Both the position numbers and the translations under genes were made by a program. From assembly GCF_000564855.1 (NCBI RefSeq), contig NZ_AYXG01000051.1, forward strand, positions 1 through 64,000: a stretch of DNA of 64,000 nt, given 5' to 3'. Source of the DNA: Actinokineospora spheciospongiae. Lineage in GTDB: Bacteria; Actinomycetota; Actinomycetes; Mycobacteriales; Pseudonocardiaceae. Below the pieces are notes generated by a model that searched no databases, was not told the DNA's origin, and saw only the letters and a program-made list of their open reading frames with translations. Of the stretch, positions 42,377 through 51,018 are shown one piece after another; positions within the stretch are counted from its first letter, which is position 1, and each line of letters starts with the position of its first letter.

Positions 42377-43725
42377 CCCTGGACATCCGCTCCCCGCTGG
42401 ACGGCCACGAGGTCGGCTCCCTGCCCACCGCCACCGAGGACGAGGTCACCCGGGCCGTGCGGGCCGCCGTCGCCGCCCGCGGTCCCTGGGCGGACACCCC
42501 GGCCGCCGACCGCGGCGCCGCGGTCCGCGCCGCCGCCACCGCACTGCGCGCCGCGGCGGACGAACTGGCCGCGACGGTCGCCGCCGAGACCGGTCGCCCG
42601 GTCGACTCGGCCCGCGAGGGCGTGCTGGCCGGTGTGTCCACACTGGAGCAGTACGCCGAACTGGGCCCGGTCCACCGGGGCCGCTCGCTGCTCGGCTCCC
42701 CCGGCGCCACCGACCTGATGGTCCCCGAACCGCGCGGCCTGGTCGTGGCGCTGACCCCGTGGAACGACCCGGTGGCGGTGGCCTGCGGCCTGCTCGGCGC
42801 CGCCCTGGTCACCGGGAACGCTGTGGTGCACAAGCCCAGCGAGCGCTGCCCGCACACCGGCGCCCACCTCGGCGACCTGCTCTCGGAGCACTTCCCCCCG
42901 GGCGTGCTGCACACCGTCACCGGCGACGGCGAGGTCGGCGCCCGCCTGGCCGGGGACCCGTCGGTCGACGTGGTGGCCCACGTCGGCGGCACCGCCACCG
43001 GCCGCTCCATCGCCGCCGCCACCGCGCTCACCGGGGCCAAAGCCCTGCTGGAGAACGGCGGCAACGACGCCCTGCTGATCGATGCCGATGTCGACCCGGT
43101 GTGGGCGGCGGAGCAGGCCGCCCTGGGGGCGTTCGCCAACGCGGGCCAGATCTGCACCTCGGTGGAGCGCGTCCTGGTCCACCAGGACATCGCCGAGGAG
43201 TTCCTCGAAGCCCTGTGCGCCGAGGCCAGCGAGTGGAACGCCGACCCCCAGCCCCTGGTCGACCGCCGCCACCGCGAAGCCGTGCACAGCCACGTGGCCC
43301 AGGCCATCGCCGACGGCGCCGAAGCCCTGGTCGGCGGCGCGATCCCGGAAGGAGAGGGCGCCCACTACCCCGCCACCGTCCTGCGCGGCTGCACCCCGGA
43401 CATGCGGGTCATGCGGGAGGAAACCTTCGGCCCGGTCGCCCCGGTGTGCGTGGTCTCCTCGTTCGCCGAGGGCCTCGGTCTGGCCTGCCAGGACGAGCAC
43501 GGCCTGGCGGCCACGGTCCTGACCGCCTCCATGACCAACGCCCAGCGCGCCTGGCGCGCTCTGCCGGTGGGGACGGTCAAGGTGAACGCCGTGTTCGGCG
43601 GTGCCCCCGGCGGCGCCGCCCAACCGAGGGGCGCCTCCGGCACCGGGTACGGCTACGGCCCGGAACTGCTGGACGAGATGACCACCACCAAGGTCGTCCA
43701 CATCGGACTCCCCCGCCAACGCTGA
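42373..43725 (+). CDS. Aldehyde dehydrogenase family protein in the heptose operon
   Basis: 450 aa, slightly short for the family. LTPWNDPVAVACGLLGAALVTGNAVVHKPSE has the oxyanion-hole Asn and the Lys; LLENGGNDALLIDADVD the general-base Glu; and NAGQICTSVERVLV the catalytic Cys. EETFGPVAPVCVV closes the cofactor site. It oxidises an aldehyde to an acid with NAD(P). Placed last in the heptose operon beside an SDR, it suggests oxidation of a heptose-derived alcohol or aldehyde (inference). GTG 42373 is 9 nt from GAGGAGGG; GTG 42367 is possible. Confidence 0.88.
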   Translation: MTLDIRSPLDGHEVGSLPTATEDEVTRAVRAAVAARGPWADTPAADRGAAVRAAATALRAAADELAATVAAETGRPVDSAREGVLAGVSTLEQYAELGPVHRGRSLLGSPGATDLMVPEPRGLVVALTPWNDPVAVACGLLGAALVTGNAVVHKPSERCPHTGAHLGDLLSEHFPPGVLHTVTGDGEVGARLAGDPSVDVVAHVGGTATGRSIAAATALTGAKALLENGGNDALLIDADVDPVWAAEQAALGAFANAGQICTSVERVLVHQDIAEEFLEALCAEASEWNADPQPLVDRRHREAVHSHVAQAIADGAEALVGGAIPEGEGAHYPATVLRGCTPDMRVMREETFGPVAPVCVVSSFAEGLGLACQDEHGLAATVLTASMTNAQRAWRALPVGTVKVNAVFGGAPGGAAQPRGASGTGYGYGPELLDEMTTTKVVHIGLPRQR

Positions 43726-43735
43726 CCCACTTCAG

Positions 43736-43777
43736 GACGAGCGCCGCAGTGCCGTTCCCGGCGCTGCGGCGCTCGTC
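43736..43777. terminator. 19-bp hairpin (one G-U) after the heptose operon
   Basis: GACGAGCGCCGCAGTGCCG pairs with 43759-43777, with one G-U pair, around the loop TTCC. It starts 11 bases after the aldehyde dehydrogenase stop and lies before the convergent ackA region. Confidence 0.8.
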
Positions 43778-43853
43778 GTTCCAATGGTCAGGATCACCCG
43801 GCCCCCGTGAAGCCGATGCAAGCGCTGTTCTTGGACCGCGTTTCCCTGGTCAC

Positions 43854-44105
43854 TCAGCAGACAGCAGGCGCCGCTGATGGCTTTCTCGGCCGGAGAACCG
43901 CAGGTGAACGATTGTCTGCTCGATACAACGTCTGACCAAGGTCACTTTCCTGGGTTGCGAAGGCGTCGAGGTGTTGATCGACTTCGGGCTACGCGCCCGC
44001 GAACGCGGTGGCGTCCTGGTCGTGGTCTGCCCTTCGGGAACCGCCCCCACCGCACGCTCGTGGCCACGGGGCTCGACGAGGCGTTCATCCTGATCGAAGA
44101 AACTC
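43854..44105 (+). pseudogene. Decayed STAS-domain gene, partial duplicate of the gene at 59632
   Basis: From CAGCAGACAG to CGAT(A)CAACG (43854-43930) the sequence follows 59584-59658, including the GGAGAA before the GTG and the NDCLLDTT start. It then jumps straight to TCTGACC, equivalent to 59790, so 131 bp are missing and the frame is shifted. In the new frame VTFLGCEGVEVLIDFGLRARERGG matches VTFLGCTGIGVLVDAGLRARERGG of the intact gene. Homology fades after about 44050. The rest of 43778-44162 holds no gene. Confidence 0.8.
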
Positions 44106-44162
44106 GATCGTATGGGCTTCGAGGGGCTGTCGGCGTGGATCGGGGCGTCTTCACAGGTGGTG

Positions 44163-45278
44163 TCAGGACAGGGCGGTGCGGGTGTGGCGGGCGATTTCGA
44201 GGTCTTCGCGTGCGGTGACCACCAGTGTGCGCACCTCGGCGTCCGCCGTGCTGATGTCGGCGTCGGAGGTGGCCGTGTTGCGGGAGTCATCGACGTGCAC
44301 GCCCAGGTGGGCCAGGGCCGCGGTGGCGGCGGCGCGGACGCGGGGGCTGTGTTCGCCGACGCCACCGGTGAAGGTCAGGGCGTCGAGGCCGCGCAGGCTC
44401 GCGGTCATGGCGGCGATCTCACGGACCAGGCGGTGGACGTAGACGTCGAAGGCGAGCGTGGCGGCCGGATCGCCGGTGTCGGCGCGGCGCAGGATCTCGC
44501 GCATGTCCGCGGAGCCGCCCAGGCCCAGCAGGCCCGACTCGGACTCCAGGGCGTGGGTGAGCGCGCCGAGGTCCAGGCCGCTGTGTTCGAGCAGCCACAG
44601 GACCAGGCCGGGGTCGACGCTGCCGGAGCGGGTGGCCATCACCAGGCCTGCCAGCGGGGTGAAGCCCATGGTGGTGTCCACCGAGCGGCCGCCGTCGACG
44701 GCCGCCAGGGACGCGCCCGCGCCCAGGTGGCAGGTCACGATCCGCAGGTCCCGGAGCGGGCGGCCCAACAGCTCGGCCGTGCGCCGCGCCGCGTGGGAGT
44801 GGGACAGGCCGTGGAAGCCGTGGCGGCGCAGCGCCCACCGCTCGTTCCACTCGCGCGGCAGGGCGTAGGTGGCCGCGGCGGCGGGCAGGGTGGTGTGGAA
44901 GGCCGTGTCGAAGCAGGCGACCGCGGGGGTGTCGGGCAGGACCTTCCACACCGCGTCGATGCCCGCCACTCCCCTGGGCTGGTGCAGCGGCGCCAGCTCG
45001 GTCAGCGCCGCGATGGCGTCGCGGACCCCGCTGTCGAGCACCACCGGCTCGGTGAAGCGGGCGCCGCCATGCACGATCCGGTGCCCCACGACGTCGACGG
45101 TCGACTGGGCCGTGACGAACCGCTCCAGGCCGTCGGTGTCCTCGGCGCCGGACCAGTCGGTCAGGTCCAGCGAGTCGACGACGTCTTCGCCCGCGAGCAG
45201 GCGGACCTTCAGGCTGGAGGAGCCCGCGTTGACCACCAGCACGGTGTTCGGCTCGGCCACGCTGTTCGGTGCGGTCAT
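44163..45278 (-). CDS. ackA: Acetate kinase
   Basis: 371 aa. VLVVNAGSSSLKVRLL is the acetate-kinase signature 1, GHRIVHGGARF carries the active-site residues, HGFHGLSHSHAARRTAELLG is signature 2, and FTGGVGEHSPRVR binds the adenine. It converts acetyl phosphate and ADP to acetate and ATP. ATG 45278 lies five bases after the phosphoketolase stop, so the two are co-translated; the acetyl phosphate made by phosphoketolase is the direct substrate. The C-terminus is short but complete. Confidence 0.93.
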   Translation of the reverse strand: MTAPNSVAEPNTVLVVNAGSSSLKVRLLAGEDVVDSLDLTDWSGAEDTDGLERFVTAQSTVDVVGHRIVHGGARFTEPVVLDSGVRDAIAALTELAPLHQPRGVAGIDAVWKVLPDTPAVACFDTAFHTTLPAAAATYALPREWNERWALRRHGFHGLSHSHAARRTAELLGRPLRDLRIVTCHLGAGASLAAVDGGRSVDTTMGFTPLAGLVMATRSGSVDPGLVLWLLEHSGLDLGALTHALESESGLLGLGGSADMREILRRADTGDPAATLAFDVYVHRLVREIAAMTASLRGLDALTFTGGVGEHSPRVRAAATAALAHLGVHVDDSRNTATSDADISTADAEVRTLVVTAREDLEIARHTRTALS

Positions 45279-45283
45279 GGTGT

Positions 45284-47701
45284 TCAGTTCGTCCAGGCCC
45301 AGTCGAGGACCTCGGGCAGGTCCTCGCCGTGGGTCCGGGTCCAGGCGTGGTGCCGGGCCCGCTTGTCCACCATGGCCTGCCGCAGCCCGGCGGTGCGGAC
45401 GCCGAGGCCGGGGACGCGGTTGAGCACGTCGATGACCAGCCGGAAGCGGTCCATGTCGTTGAGGACCAGCATGTCGAACGGGGTCGTGGTGGTGCCTTCC
45501 TCCTTGTAGCCGCGCACGTGGAGGTTGCCGTGGTTGTTCCGCCGGTAGGTCAGGCGGTGGATGAGCCACGGGTAGCCGTGGTAGGCGAAGATGACCGGCT
45601 TGTCGGTGGTGAACAGGGCGTCGAACTCCGGGTCGGTGAGGCCGTGCGGGTGTTCGGTGTCCGGTTGCAGGCGCATGAGGTCGACGACGTTGACCACGCG
45701 GACCTTCAACGCGGGAAGGTGCTCGCGCAGCAGCGACACCGCGGCCATGACCTCCAGGGTGGGCGCGTCGCCCGCGCAGGCCAGCACGACGTCGGGCTCG
45801 CCGCCGTCCTCCGAGCCCGCCCACTCCCAGATGCCCACGCCGCGGGCGCAGTGCAGGACCGCGTCCTCGATCGAAAGCCAGTCGGGGGTGTCGTTCTTGC
45901 CCGCGACGACGATGTTGACGTAGTCGCGGCTGCGCAGGCAGTGGTCGGCCACCGACAGCAGCGTGTTGGCGTCCGGCGGCAGGTAGACGCGGATGACCTC
46001 CGCCTTCTTGTTCACGGCGTGGTCGATGAACCCGGGGTCCTGGTGGGAGAAGCCGTTGTGGTCCTGCCGCCACACGTGGGAAGTGAGCAGGTAGTTCAAC
46101 GAGGCCACCGGGCGCCGCCACGGCAGGCGCCTGCTGATCTTGAGCCACTTGGCGTGCTGGTTGAACATCGAGTCGACGATGTGGATGAACGCTTCGTAGC
46201 AGTTGAACAGCCCGTGCCTGCCGGTGAGCAGGTAGCCCTCCAGCAGGCCCTGGCACAGGTGCTCGGAGAGGACCTCGATGACCCGGCCGTCGCCGGAGAG
46301 GTGCTCGTCGGTGTCGAGGGTTCCGGCCTGCCACTGCTTGTCGGTGACCTCGTAGACCGCGTCCAAGCGGTTGGACGCCGTCTCGTCGGGACCGAAGATC
46401 CGGAAGTTGCGGGCGTCGGCGTTCTCCTCGGCGACTTCCCGCAGCCACCGGCCCAGCACCCGGGTGGGTTGGGAGGTCGATCCGCCGGGTTGGGCGACCT
46501 CGGTGGCGTGCGTGCGGAAATCGGGCAGCCGCAGCGACCGCAGAAGCAGGCCGCCGTTGGCGTGTGGGTTGGATCCCAGGCGCCGGTTGCCCGCCGGGGC
46601 CATGGCGCGCACCTGCTCGACCGGGGCGCCGGAGTCGTCGAACAGCTCCTCCGGGCGGTAGGAGCGCAGCCACTGCTCCAGCGCGGCCAGGTGTCCGGGG
46701 TTCTCCCGCACCGCGGACAGCGGCACCTGATGCGAGCGCCAAGTGCCCTCCACCGGAACACCGTCCACGTGCGAGGGGCCGGTCCAGCCCTTCGGGCTGC
46801 GGAGCACCAGCACCGGCCACCGGGGGCGGCCACTGCCGTCGCCGGTGCGCGCCCGCCGCTGGATGTCGTCGATCTCGTCCAAGGCCCAGTCCAGGGCTGC
46901 GGCCATGTCGCGGTGCATCGTCGCCGGGTCGCTGCCCGAGACGAAGCGCGGCGCGTAGCCGTAGCCGCGCAACAGCGCGTCCAGCTCGTCTTGGGGGATG
47001 CGGGCCAGCACGGTCGGGTTGGCGATCTTGTACCCGTTGAGGTGCAGGATCGGCAGGACCGCGCCGTCGGTGGCCGGGTTGGAGAACTTGTTCAGGTGCC
47101 AGCTCGCGGCCAACGGACCTGTCTCGGCCTCGCCGTCGCCGATGACGCAGGCCACGATCAACCCCGGGTTGTCGAGCGCGGCTCCATGGGCGTGGGCCAG
47201 GGAGTAGCCCAGTTCGCCGCCCTCGTGGATGGACCCGGGCACCTCCGGGGACACATGGCTGGGCACGCCGCCGGGGAAGGAAAACTGCCGGAACAGCGCG
47301 CACATGCCCGCCTCGTCCTGCCCGATGTCGGGGTAGGCCTCGCTGTAGGCGCCCTCCAGCCAGGTGTTCGCCAGCGTTCCGGGACCACCGTGACCGGGGC
47401 CGGTCACGTGGATGACGTCGCGGTCGCCCGCTCGGATCACTCGGTTGAGGTGGGCGTAGACGAAGTTCAACCCCGGGGTGGTGCCCCAGTGGCCCAGGAG
47501 CCGGGGCTTGATGTGCTCGACTCGCAGCGGCTCCCGCAGCAGCGGGTTGGCCAGTAGGTAGATCTGTCCGGCCGAGAGGTAATTGGCCGCCCGCCAGTAC
47601 GCGTCGACACCGCGGAGTTCGTCGCCCAGCAGGTCGCCTGCCCGCGGTGCACCACCGGAGAGCCTGCTGTCTCGCGGTGCCGAACCCGTTCCCCCGCCCA
47701 T
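45284..47701 (-). CDS. xfp: Xylulose-5-phosphate/fructose-6-phosphate phosphoketolase
   Basis: 805 aa, full family length. Thiamine-diphosphate and substrate motifs: [67 protein letters not shown], and [15 protein letters not shown] and [20 protein letters not shown] later. It cleaves xylulose 5-phosphate or fructose 6-phosphate to acetyl phosphate and an aldose phosphate. GGAGGAG lies 6 nt before ATG 47701. With ackA it forms the ATP-yielding end of a phosphoketolase shunt. A possible promoter (GTTT-N14-GGGGAA) is a variant of the stress motif. Confidence 0.94.
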   Translation of the reverse strand: MGGGTGSAPRDSRLSGGAPRAGDLLGDELRGVDAYWRAANYLSAGQIYLLANPLLREPLRVEHIKPRLLGHWGTTPGLNFVYAHLNRVIRAGDRDVIHVTGPGHGGPGTLANTWLEGAYSEAYPDIGQDEAGMCALFRQFSFPGGVPSHVSPEVPGSIHEGGELGYSLAHAHGAALDNPGLIVACVIGDGEAETGPLAASWHLNKFSNPATDGAVLPILHLNGYKIANPTVLARIPQDELDALLRGYGYAPRFVSGSDPATMHRDMAAALDWALDEIDDIQRRARTGDGSGRPRWPVLVLRSPKGWTGPSHVDGVPVEGTWRSHQVPLSAVRENPGHLAALEQWLRSYRPEELFDDSGAPVEQVRAMAPAGNRRLGSNPHANGGLLLRSLRLPDFRTHATEVAQPGGSTSQPTRVLGRWLREVAEENADARNFRIFGPDETASNRLDAVYEVTDKQWQAGTLDTDEHLSGDGRVIEVLSEHLCQGLLEGYLLTGRHGLFNCYEAFIHIVDSMFNQHAKWLKISRRLPWRRPVASLNYLLTSHVWRQDHNGFSHQDPGFIDHAVNKKAEVIRVYLPPDANTLLSVADHCLRSRDYVNIVVAGKNDTPDWLSIEDAVLHCARGVGIWEWAGSEDGGEPDVVLACAGDAPTLEVMAAVSLLREHLPALKVRVVNVVDLMRLQPDTEHPHGLTDPEFDALFTTDKPVIFAYHGYPWLIHRLTYRRNNHGNLHVRGYKEEGTTTTPFDMLVLNDMDRFRLVIDVLNRVPGLGVRTAGLRQAMVDKRARHHAWTRTHGEDLPEVLDWAWTN

Positions 47702-47789
47702 CCTGGCTCCTCCATCGTGTCCGGCGAACAGCGGCGGGCAAGCGCCCCTCGGGCAGTCTTTCCCCACCGGTCGGTGGCCAAACAGGGGA

Positions 47790-48533
47790 TCAGGCGCCGT
47801 GGTCGGGTCGGCCGGTGGTGTGGGCGACGAACCGGGCGGCCAGGTCACGCAGTTTGATGTTCTCCCGCTGGGACTGCTCGGCCAGCAGGGTGAACGCCTC
47901 ATCGGCCGGGATCTGCCGCAGCGCCATGAGGATGCCCTTGGCCTGGTCGATCACCGCCCGGGTTTCCAGCGCGATGATGAGCTGCTCGGTGGTGTCGCGG
48001 GCTCGCTGGTAGCGGCGGTGCACGCGCAGCGTCGCGGTCACGGTGCTGGTGTAGAGGTCGAGCAGCTTCACGTCCAGTTCGGCGAACCCGTGTTCGGCGG
48101 CGCTGTAGCAGTTCACCGCGCCGGTGTACTCCTCGTCGATCGTCAGGGGCGCGGACAGGAAGCTGCCGAACCCGGCCGCCCGGGCGTCCTTGGCGAAGGC
48201 GGGCCACTGCTCGGCCGCTTCCTCGACCGACACCCGCACCAGGTGGCCGGTGCTCGCGGCGCGCAGGCACGGGCCGTCACCGGTGGCGTACTGGTCGCGG
48301 TCCAACCGGGCGGGGATGTCGCTGGTCGTGGCCGCGGTGCGCGGGGAACCGTCGACGAGCAGGGTGATGCTGGCCTCGTCCACCCCCGGCACGGCCCGGG
48401 TGACCTGCTCACACACCTGTTGCAGCAGCAGCGTGAAGTCCTCCACGCTGTCCAGTGCCGCGGTGAGGGACTCCACTGCGGCGGTGACCTCGTCGAGGAC
48501 AACCGGCCACGCCCGCTCGGGTTGCTGGCCCAT
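47790..48533 (-). CDS. GAF-ANTAR regulator
   Basis: 247 aa, a close paralogue of the protein at 14974. The GAF domain covers about residues 15-160 ([36 protein letters not shown]). The ANTAR domain covers 175-240 ([20 protein letters not shown], then [20 protein letters not shown]). GAGGAG precedes ATG 48533. It is upstream of xfp-ackA on the same strand, 88 bp away, so it may control those genes by antitermination; that is only suggested by position. Confidence 0.87.
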   Translation of the reverse strand: MGQQPERAWPVVLDEVTAAVESLTAALDSVEDFTLLLQQVCEQVTRAVPGVDEASITLLVDGSPRTAATTSDIPARLDRDQYATGDGPCLRAASTGHLVRVSVEEAAEQWPAFAKDARAAGFGSFLSAPLTIDEEYTGAVNCYSAAEHGFAELDVKLLDLYTSTVTATLRVHRRYQRARDTTEQLIIALETRAVIDQAKGILMALRQIPADEAFTLLAEQSQRENIKLRDLAARFVAHTTGRPDHGA

Positions 48534-49104
48534 GACAGTTCTCCTCATCGGCCGCGCCGAACGGGAGGCAGTCGTGCACACGGAGACACGAGCGGATCAG
48601 ACGGCATCCCGAGCATGTCGGTGGCCATCCCCACCGGTGTGCGGTGGGTTCCCGGCCCGCTGCTGGACCAAGAGGACACGCGCAGCTTCCCCAGTGCGAC
48701 GAGGTTCCCACGGTGTTCGCGCGGAATCGGCATACCGCGGAGGTGACGCACCGCTGATCCGGTGCGCACGAGGAACCTCGGCCTCCACACAGTACAACAG
48801 CGCACACACGAGCATCAGCGCCTGCTCGGCGAACCAATCCGACGAGCCGGGGCTTCCACAAGCCTCACCCCCTGCGGCCACCACCGGTGAACCAGGGTCG
48901 TGCGACGAACCTCCGGGGACGCCGACTGCAACCCCACGCACAAGCGTGTGACCTGGTGGGCTGCGGGTCGAACAGGAAAGCGCCTTCCTCGAACCGTTGC
49001 CGGTCGGGGGCGCACCCGGTGTGTGAGCGGTTCATCAGGGACACCGGTACGTCGTTGGCCGGGTGTGGCGTGGTGACCATCCACAGCCGGGTGTCGATTC
49101 GGTT
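48534..49104. other. 571-bp stretch without a recognisable gene
   Basis: Lower GC than its surroundings. Several short frames exist on both strands, the best being a 72-codon one at 48865-49080 on the minus strand, but none has a family match or a good ribosome-binding site. It probably contains the control region of the GAF-ANTAR gene. Confidence 0.5.
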
Positions 49105-49476
49105 TCAGCCGGGTGCTTCCTGTGCCGTCGGCACGGACAACCCCGCGGTGTGCTCGGTGGGGTTGCCGGGGCTCGACGCTGTCGGGGCGCACCACTGGTC
49201 GGCCAGTCGGAGGAGTTCGGCGTCGGCCTCGGCGACGACCTCGTCCGGGACGTGGGCGCGCAGCGCCACCGCCACCCACAGCGCCGCGGTCGCGGGCGGT
49301 CCGTCGGCGCCGGTGGCGAGCACCCGCAGCAGCCGGGCAGCCCGTTCCAGCAGCCTGGGGTCGACGGACACACCGGGCACCGTTTCCGACCGGGGGTCGG
49401 GCGGCGGGCCCAGGCTGGGGGCGGGGCGCACGTACCGCATGGCCATCAGTGTCACCAGGTCGGCAGTCAGGTCCAT
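49105..49476 (-). CDS. Hypothetical small helical protein
   Basis: 123 aa. Not recognised. The N-terminus MDLTADLVTLMAMRYVRPAPS is followed by a Pro-rich linker, then two Ala-rich helices (DPRLLERAARLLRVLATGA and TAALWVAVALRAHVPDEVVAEADAELLRLADQW), and a loose tail. GGGAAGGA lies 7 nt before ATG 49476, which supports translation. It lies downstream of phoU on the same strand after 85 bp and may be co-transcribed. Confidence 0.55.
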   Translation of the reverse strand: MDLTADLVTLMAMRYVRPAPSLGPPPDPRSETVPGVSVDPRLLERAARLLRVLATGADGPPATAALWVAVALRAHVPDEVVAEADAELLRLADQWCAPTASSPGNPTEHTAGLSVPTAQEAPG

Positions 49477-49561
49477 GACCGCATCCTTCCCGCCCGACCT
49501 GCTCGGCGGCGGGTACGGCACGCACCCGGTCGGGTACGTTCCCGTGCTCAGTGCGAGCCGG

Positions 49562-50215
49562 TCAGCCCGAGCGGGGCAGCTCGCCGGTGGCTGCGAACTC
49601 CAACCGTGTGGCCACCGACACCGCTTGGTCGCCGAAGCGCTCGAAGAAACGGGCGACCAACGCCAGGCCGGCCGCGACGGCAGGACCGTGTCCCCAAGTC
49701 GACGCGGTGACGTGGGCCAAGACCTCACCGTGCAGGCCGTCGAGGACTTCATCAGCGGCCACGAGCTCGGCGTGCCCACCCTGCGCGGGACCGCCCACCA
49801 GCTCACCGACCCGATCGGCCATGTCAGCGGCCGTCTGCCCCATGCGGCTGAACGCCGGGTGCAGCTCGGTCGGGACGACCCGGGCGGGGTGGGCGATGCG
49901 GGCGTGGGCGGCGATGTGGGCGGCCAGGTCACCCATGCGCTCGATGCGCTCGGCACCGTGGATCGCGGCCAGCACCGCGCGCAGGTCCCCTGCCACCGGG
50001 GCCTGCAAGGCCAGCAGGGTGTTGGCCTGCTCCTCACACCGGTCACGCCGCTCGTCCAAGTCACTGTCAGCGGCCAGCACCTGCTCGGCCAAGGCCAGAT
50101 CCGACTCCAACAACGCCCGGGTGGCCCGCCGCATCGCCGTCGCGGCGTGCTCGCACATCCCGCCCAGCTCGACACCAAGCTGGACCAGGTCCCCGTGAAA
50201 AGTCTCCCGCATCAT
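49562..50215 (-). CDS. phoU: PhoU-family phosphate-response regulator
   Basis: 217 aa. Two three-helix bundles are visible: RETFHGDLVQLGVELGGMCEHAATAMRRATRALL with DLALAEQVLAADSDLDERRDRCEEQANTLLALQAPVAGDLRAVLAAIHGAERIERMGDLAAHIA, and the repeat with FFERFGDQAVSVATRLEF at the end. The (D/E)xxxD-type metal-binding positions ERIERMGD and ERFGD are kept. PhoU links the phosphate transporter Pst to a sensor kinase, but no pst or pho genes are nearby. Two adjacent ATG codons could start it. Confidence 0.88.
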   Translation of the reverse strand: MMRETFHGDLVQLGVELGGMCEHAATAMRRATRALLESDLALAEQVLAADSDLDERRDRCEEQANTLLALQAPVAGDLRAVLAAIHGAERIERMGDLAAHIAAHARIAHPARVVPTELHPAFSRMGQTAADMADRVGELVGGPAQGGHAELVAADEVLDGLHGEVLAHVTASTWGHGPAVAAGLALVARFFERFGDQAVSVATRLEFAATGELPRSG

Positions 50216-50296
50216 CCCAATCCTAGTGGACGGGCCGCGCCCGCGAAGCGTCCGTGGAACGGGCCGCTCGCGCCGCCGGCGCGTCGTCCGGGGCTC

Positions 50297-50552
50297 GTCA
50301 TGCACCAGAGGTACCACGACAAGTACCTGCGCCTGGTCCACGTTTGCGGCGTCATCCCGAACATCACCCGCCGCAGGCACTGCACACGACTCCGGCCTCG
50401 GTGTCGTCCACTGGCCGGTCGAGCACACCTTCGCCTGGCTCAAGAACCTCCGGCGCCCGCGCATCCGCACCGAACGACGAGCCGACACCCGACATACCAT
50501 CCTCTTCCTGGGCTGTTCGATCTTCTGTCCCCGCAAGCTCATCCTGAACTGA
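50297..50552 (+). pseudogene. Remnant of an IS5-family transposase (C-terminal part)
   Basis: The frame ending at 50552 reads GLGVVHWPVEHTFAWLKNL and RRPRIRTERRADTRHTILFLGCSIF, which is the C-terminal DDE-domain end of IS5-type transposases (normally RWVVERTFAWL with a catalytic Glu; here the Glu is kept in VEHTF). The part just upstream (VCGVIPNITRR) matches the same family but is in another frame. The N-terminal half and terminal repeats are missing, so the element is dead. Confidence 0.7.
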
Positions 50553-51018
50553 CTTCCAAGGCGACGGCCGCCAACCGCGTCGCCGGACTGGACCGTGCCA
50601 GTACGGTGAGGAACCAAGGAAGAACTCCAACCCGCTGAACACCTGGCCATCTCCTCGGCGGTGTTCATCTCAAGCATCCGGGCGACGATCGGGACAGCCA
50701 CCGAGCGGCTCCGGCTGCGGGGTACCACCGGTATTGGTGGCGCGGTCGTCCTCTGGTGCCCCGAGTTGCCGTTTCGCTGGTCATCGGGCGATGAGGAGTC
50801 CGTTTCGTCGAGCCCCTCCTGTTCGGTGGTGGGCTTCGCCTTGCCGACGCGCACGGCTTCTTCCTTGGGACCGGCTCCGGTGATGTCCTTCATCCGGTCT
50901 GGTACCGGACGGCCGCGAGACACGGGCGCGACGCGAACCAGCGCGGCGATGGGGCGCTGTCCCGGTGGTCAGGACGGCCGGCGACGGTGGGTCGGGTGCC
51001 CGTCCGACCTACCGCCGT
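50553..51018. other. 466-bp stretch without a recognisable gene
   Basis: A minus-strand frame from about 50893 (MKDITGAGPKEEAVRVGK and onward) has moderate codon bias but no ribosome-binding site or family, and it runs into antisense of the transposase remnant. It may be the stump of a gene cut by the insertion. Nothing else is visible. Confidence 0.4.

Noticed and set aside
44218-47741. Single very long minus-strand frame across ackA and xfp (about 1190 codons)
   Set aside because: Only its last part is ackA. The rest is an alternate frame of phosphoketolase, rich in Arg/Pro, whereas the true xfp frame has all family motifs.
48865-49080. 72-codon minus-strand frame upstream of the GAF-ANTAR gene
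   Set aside because: No ribosome-binding site, no family, mixed codon bias.
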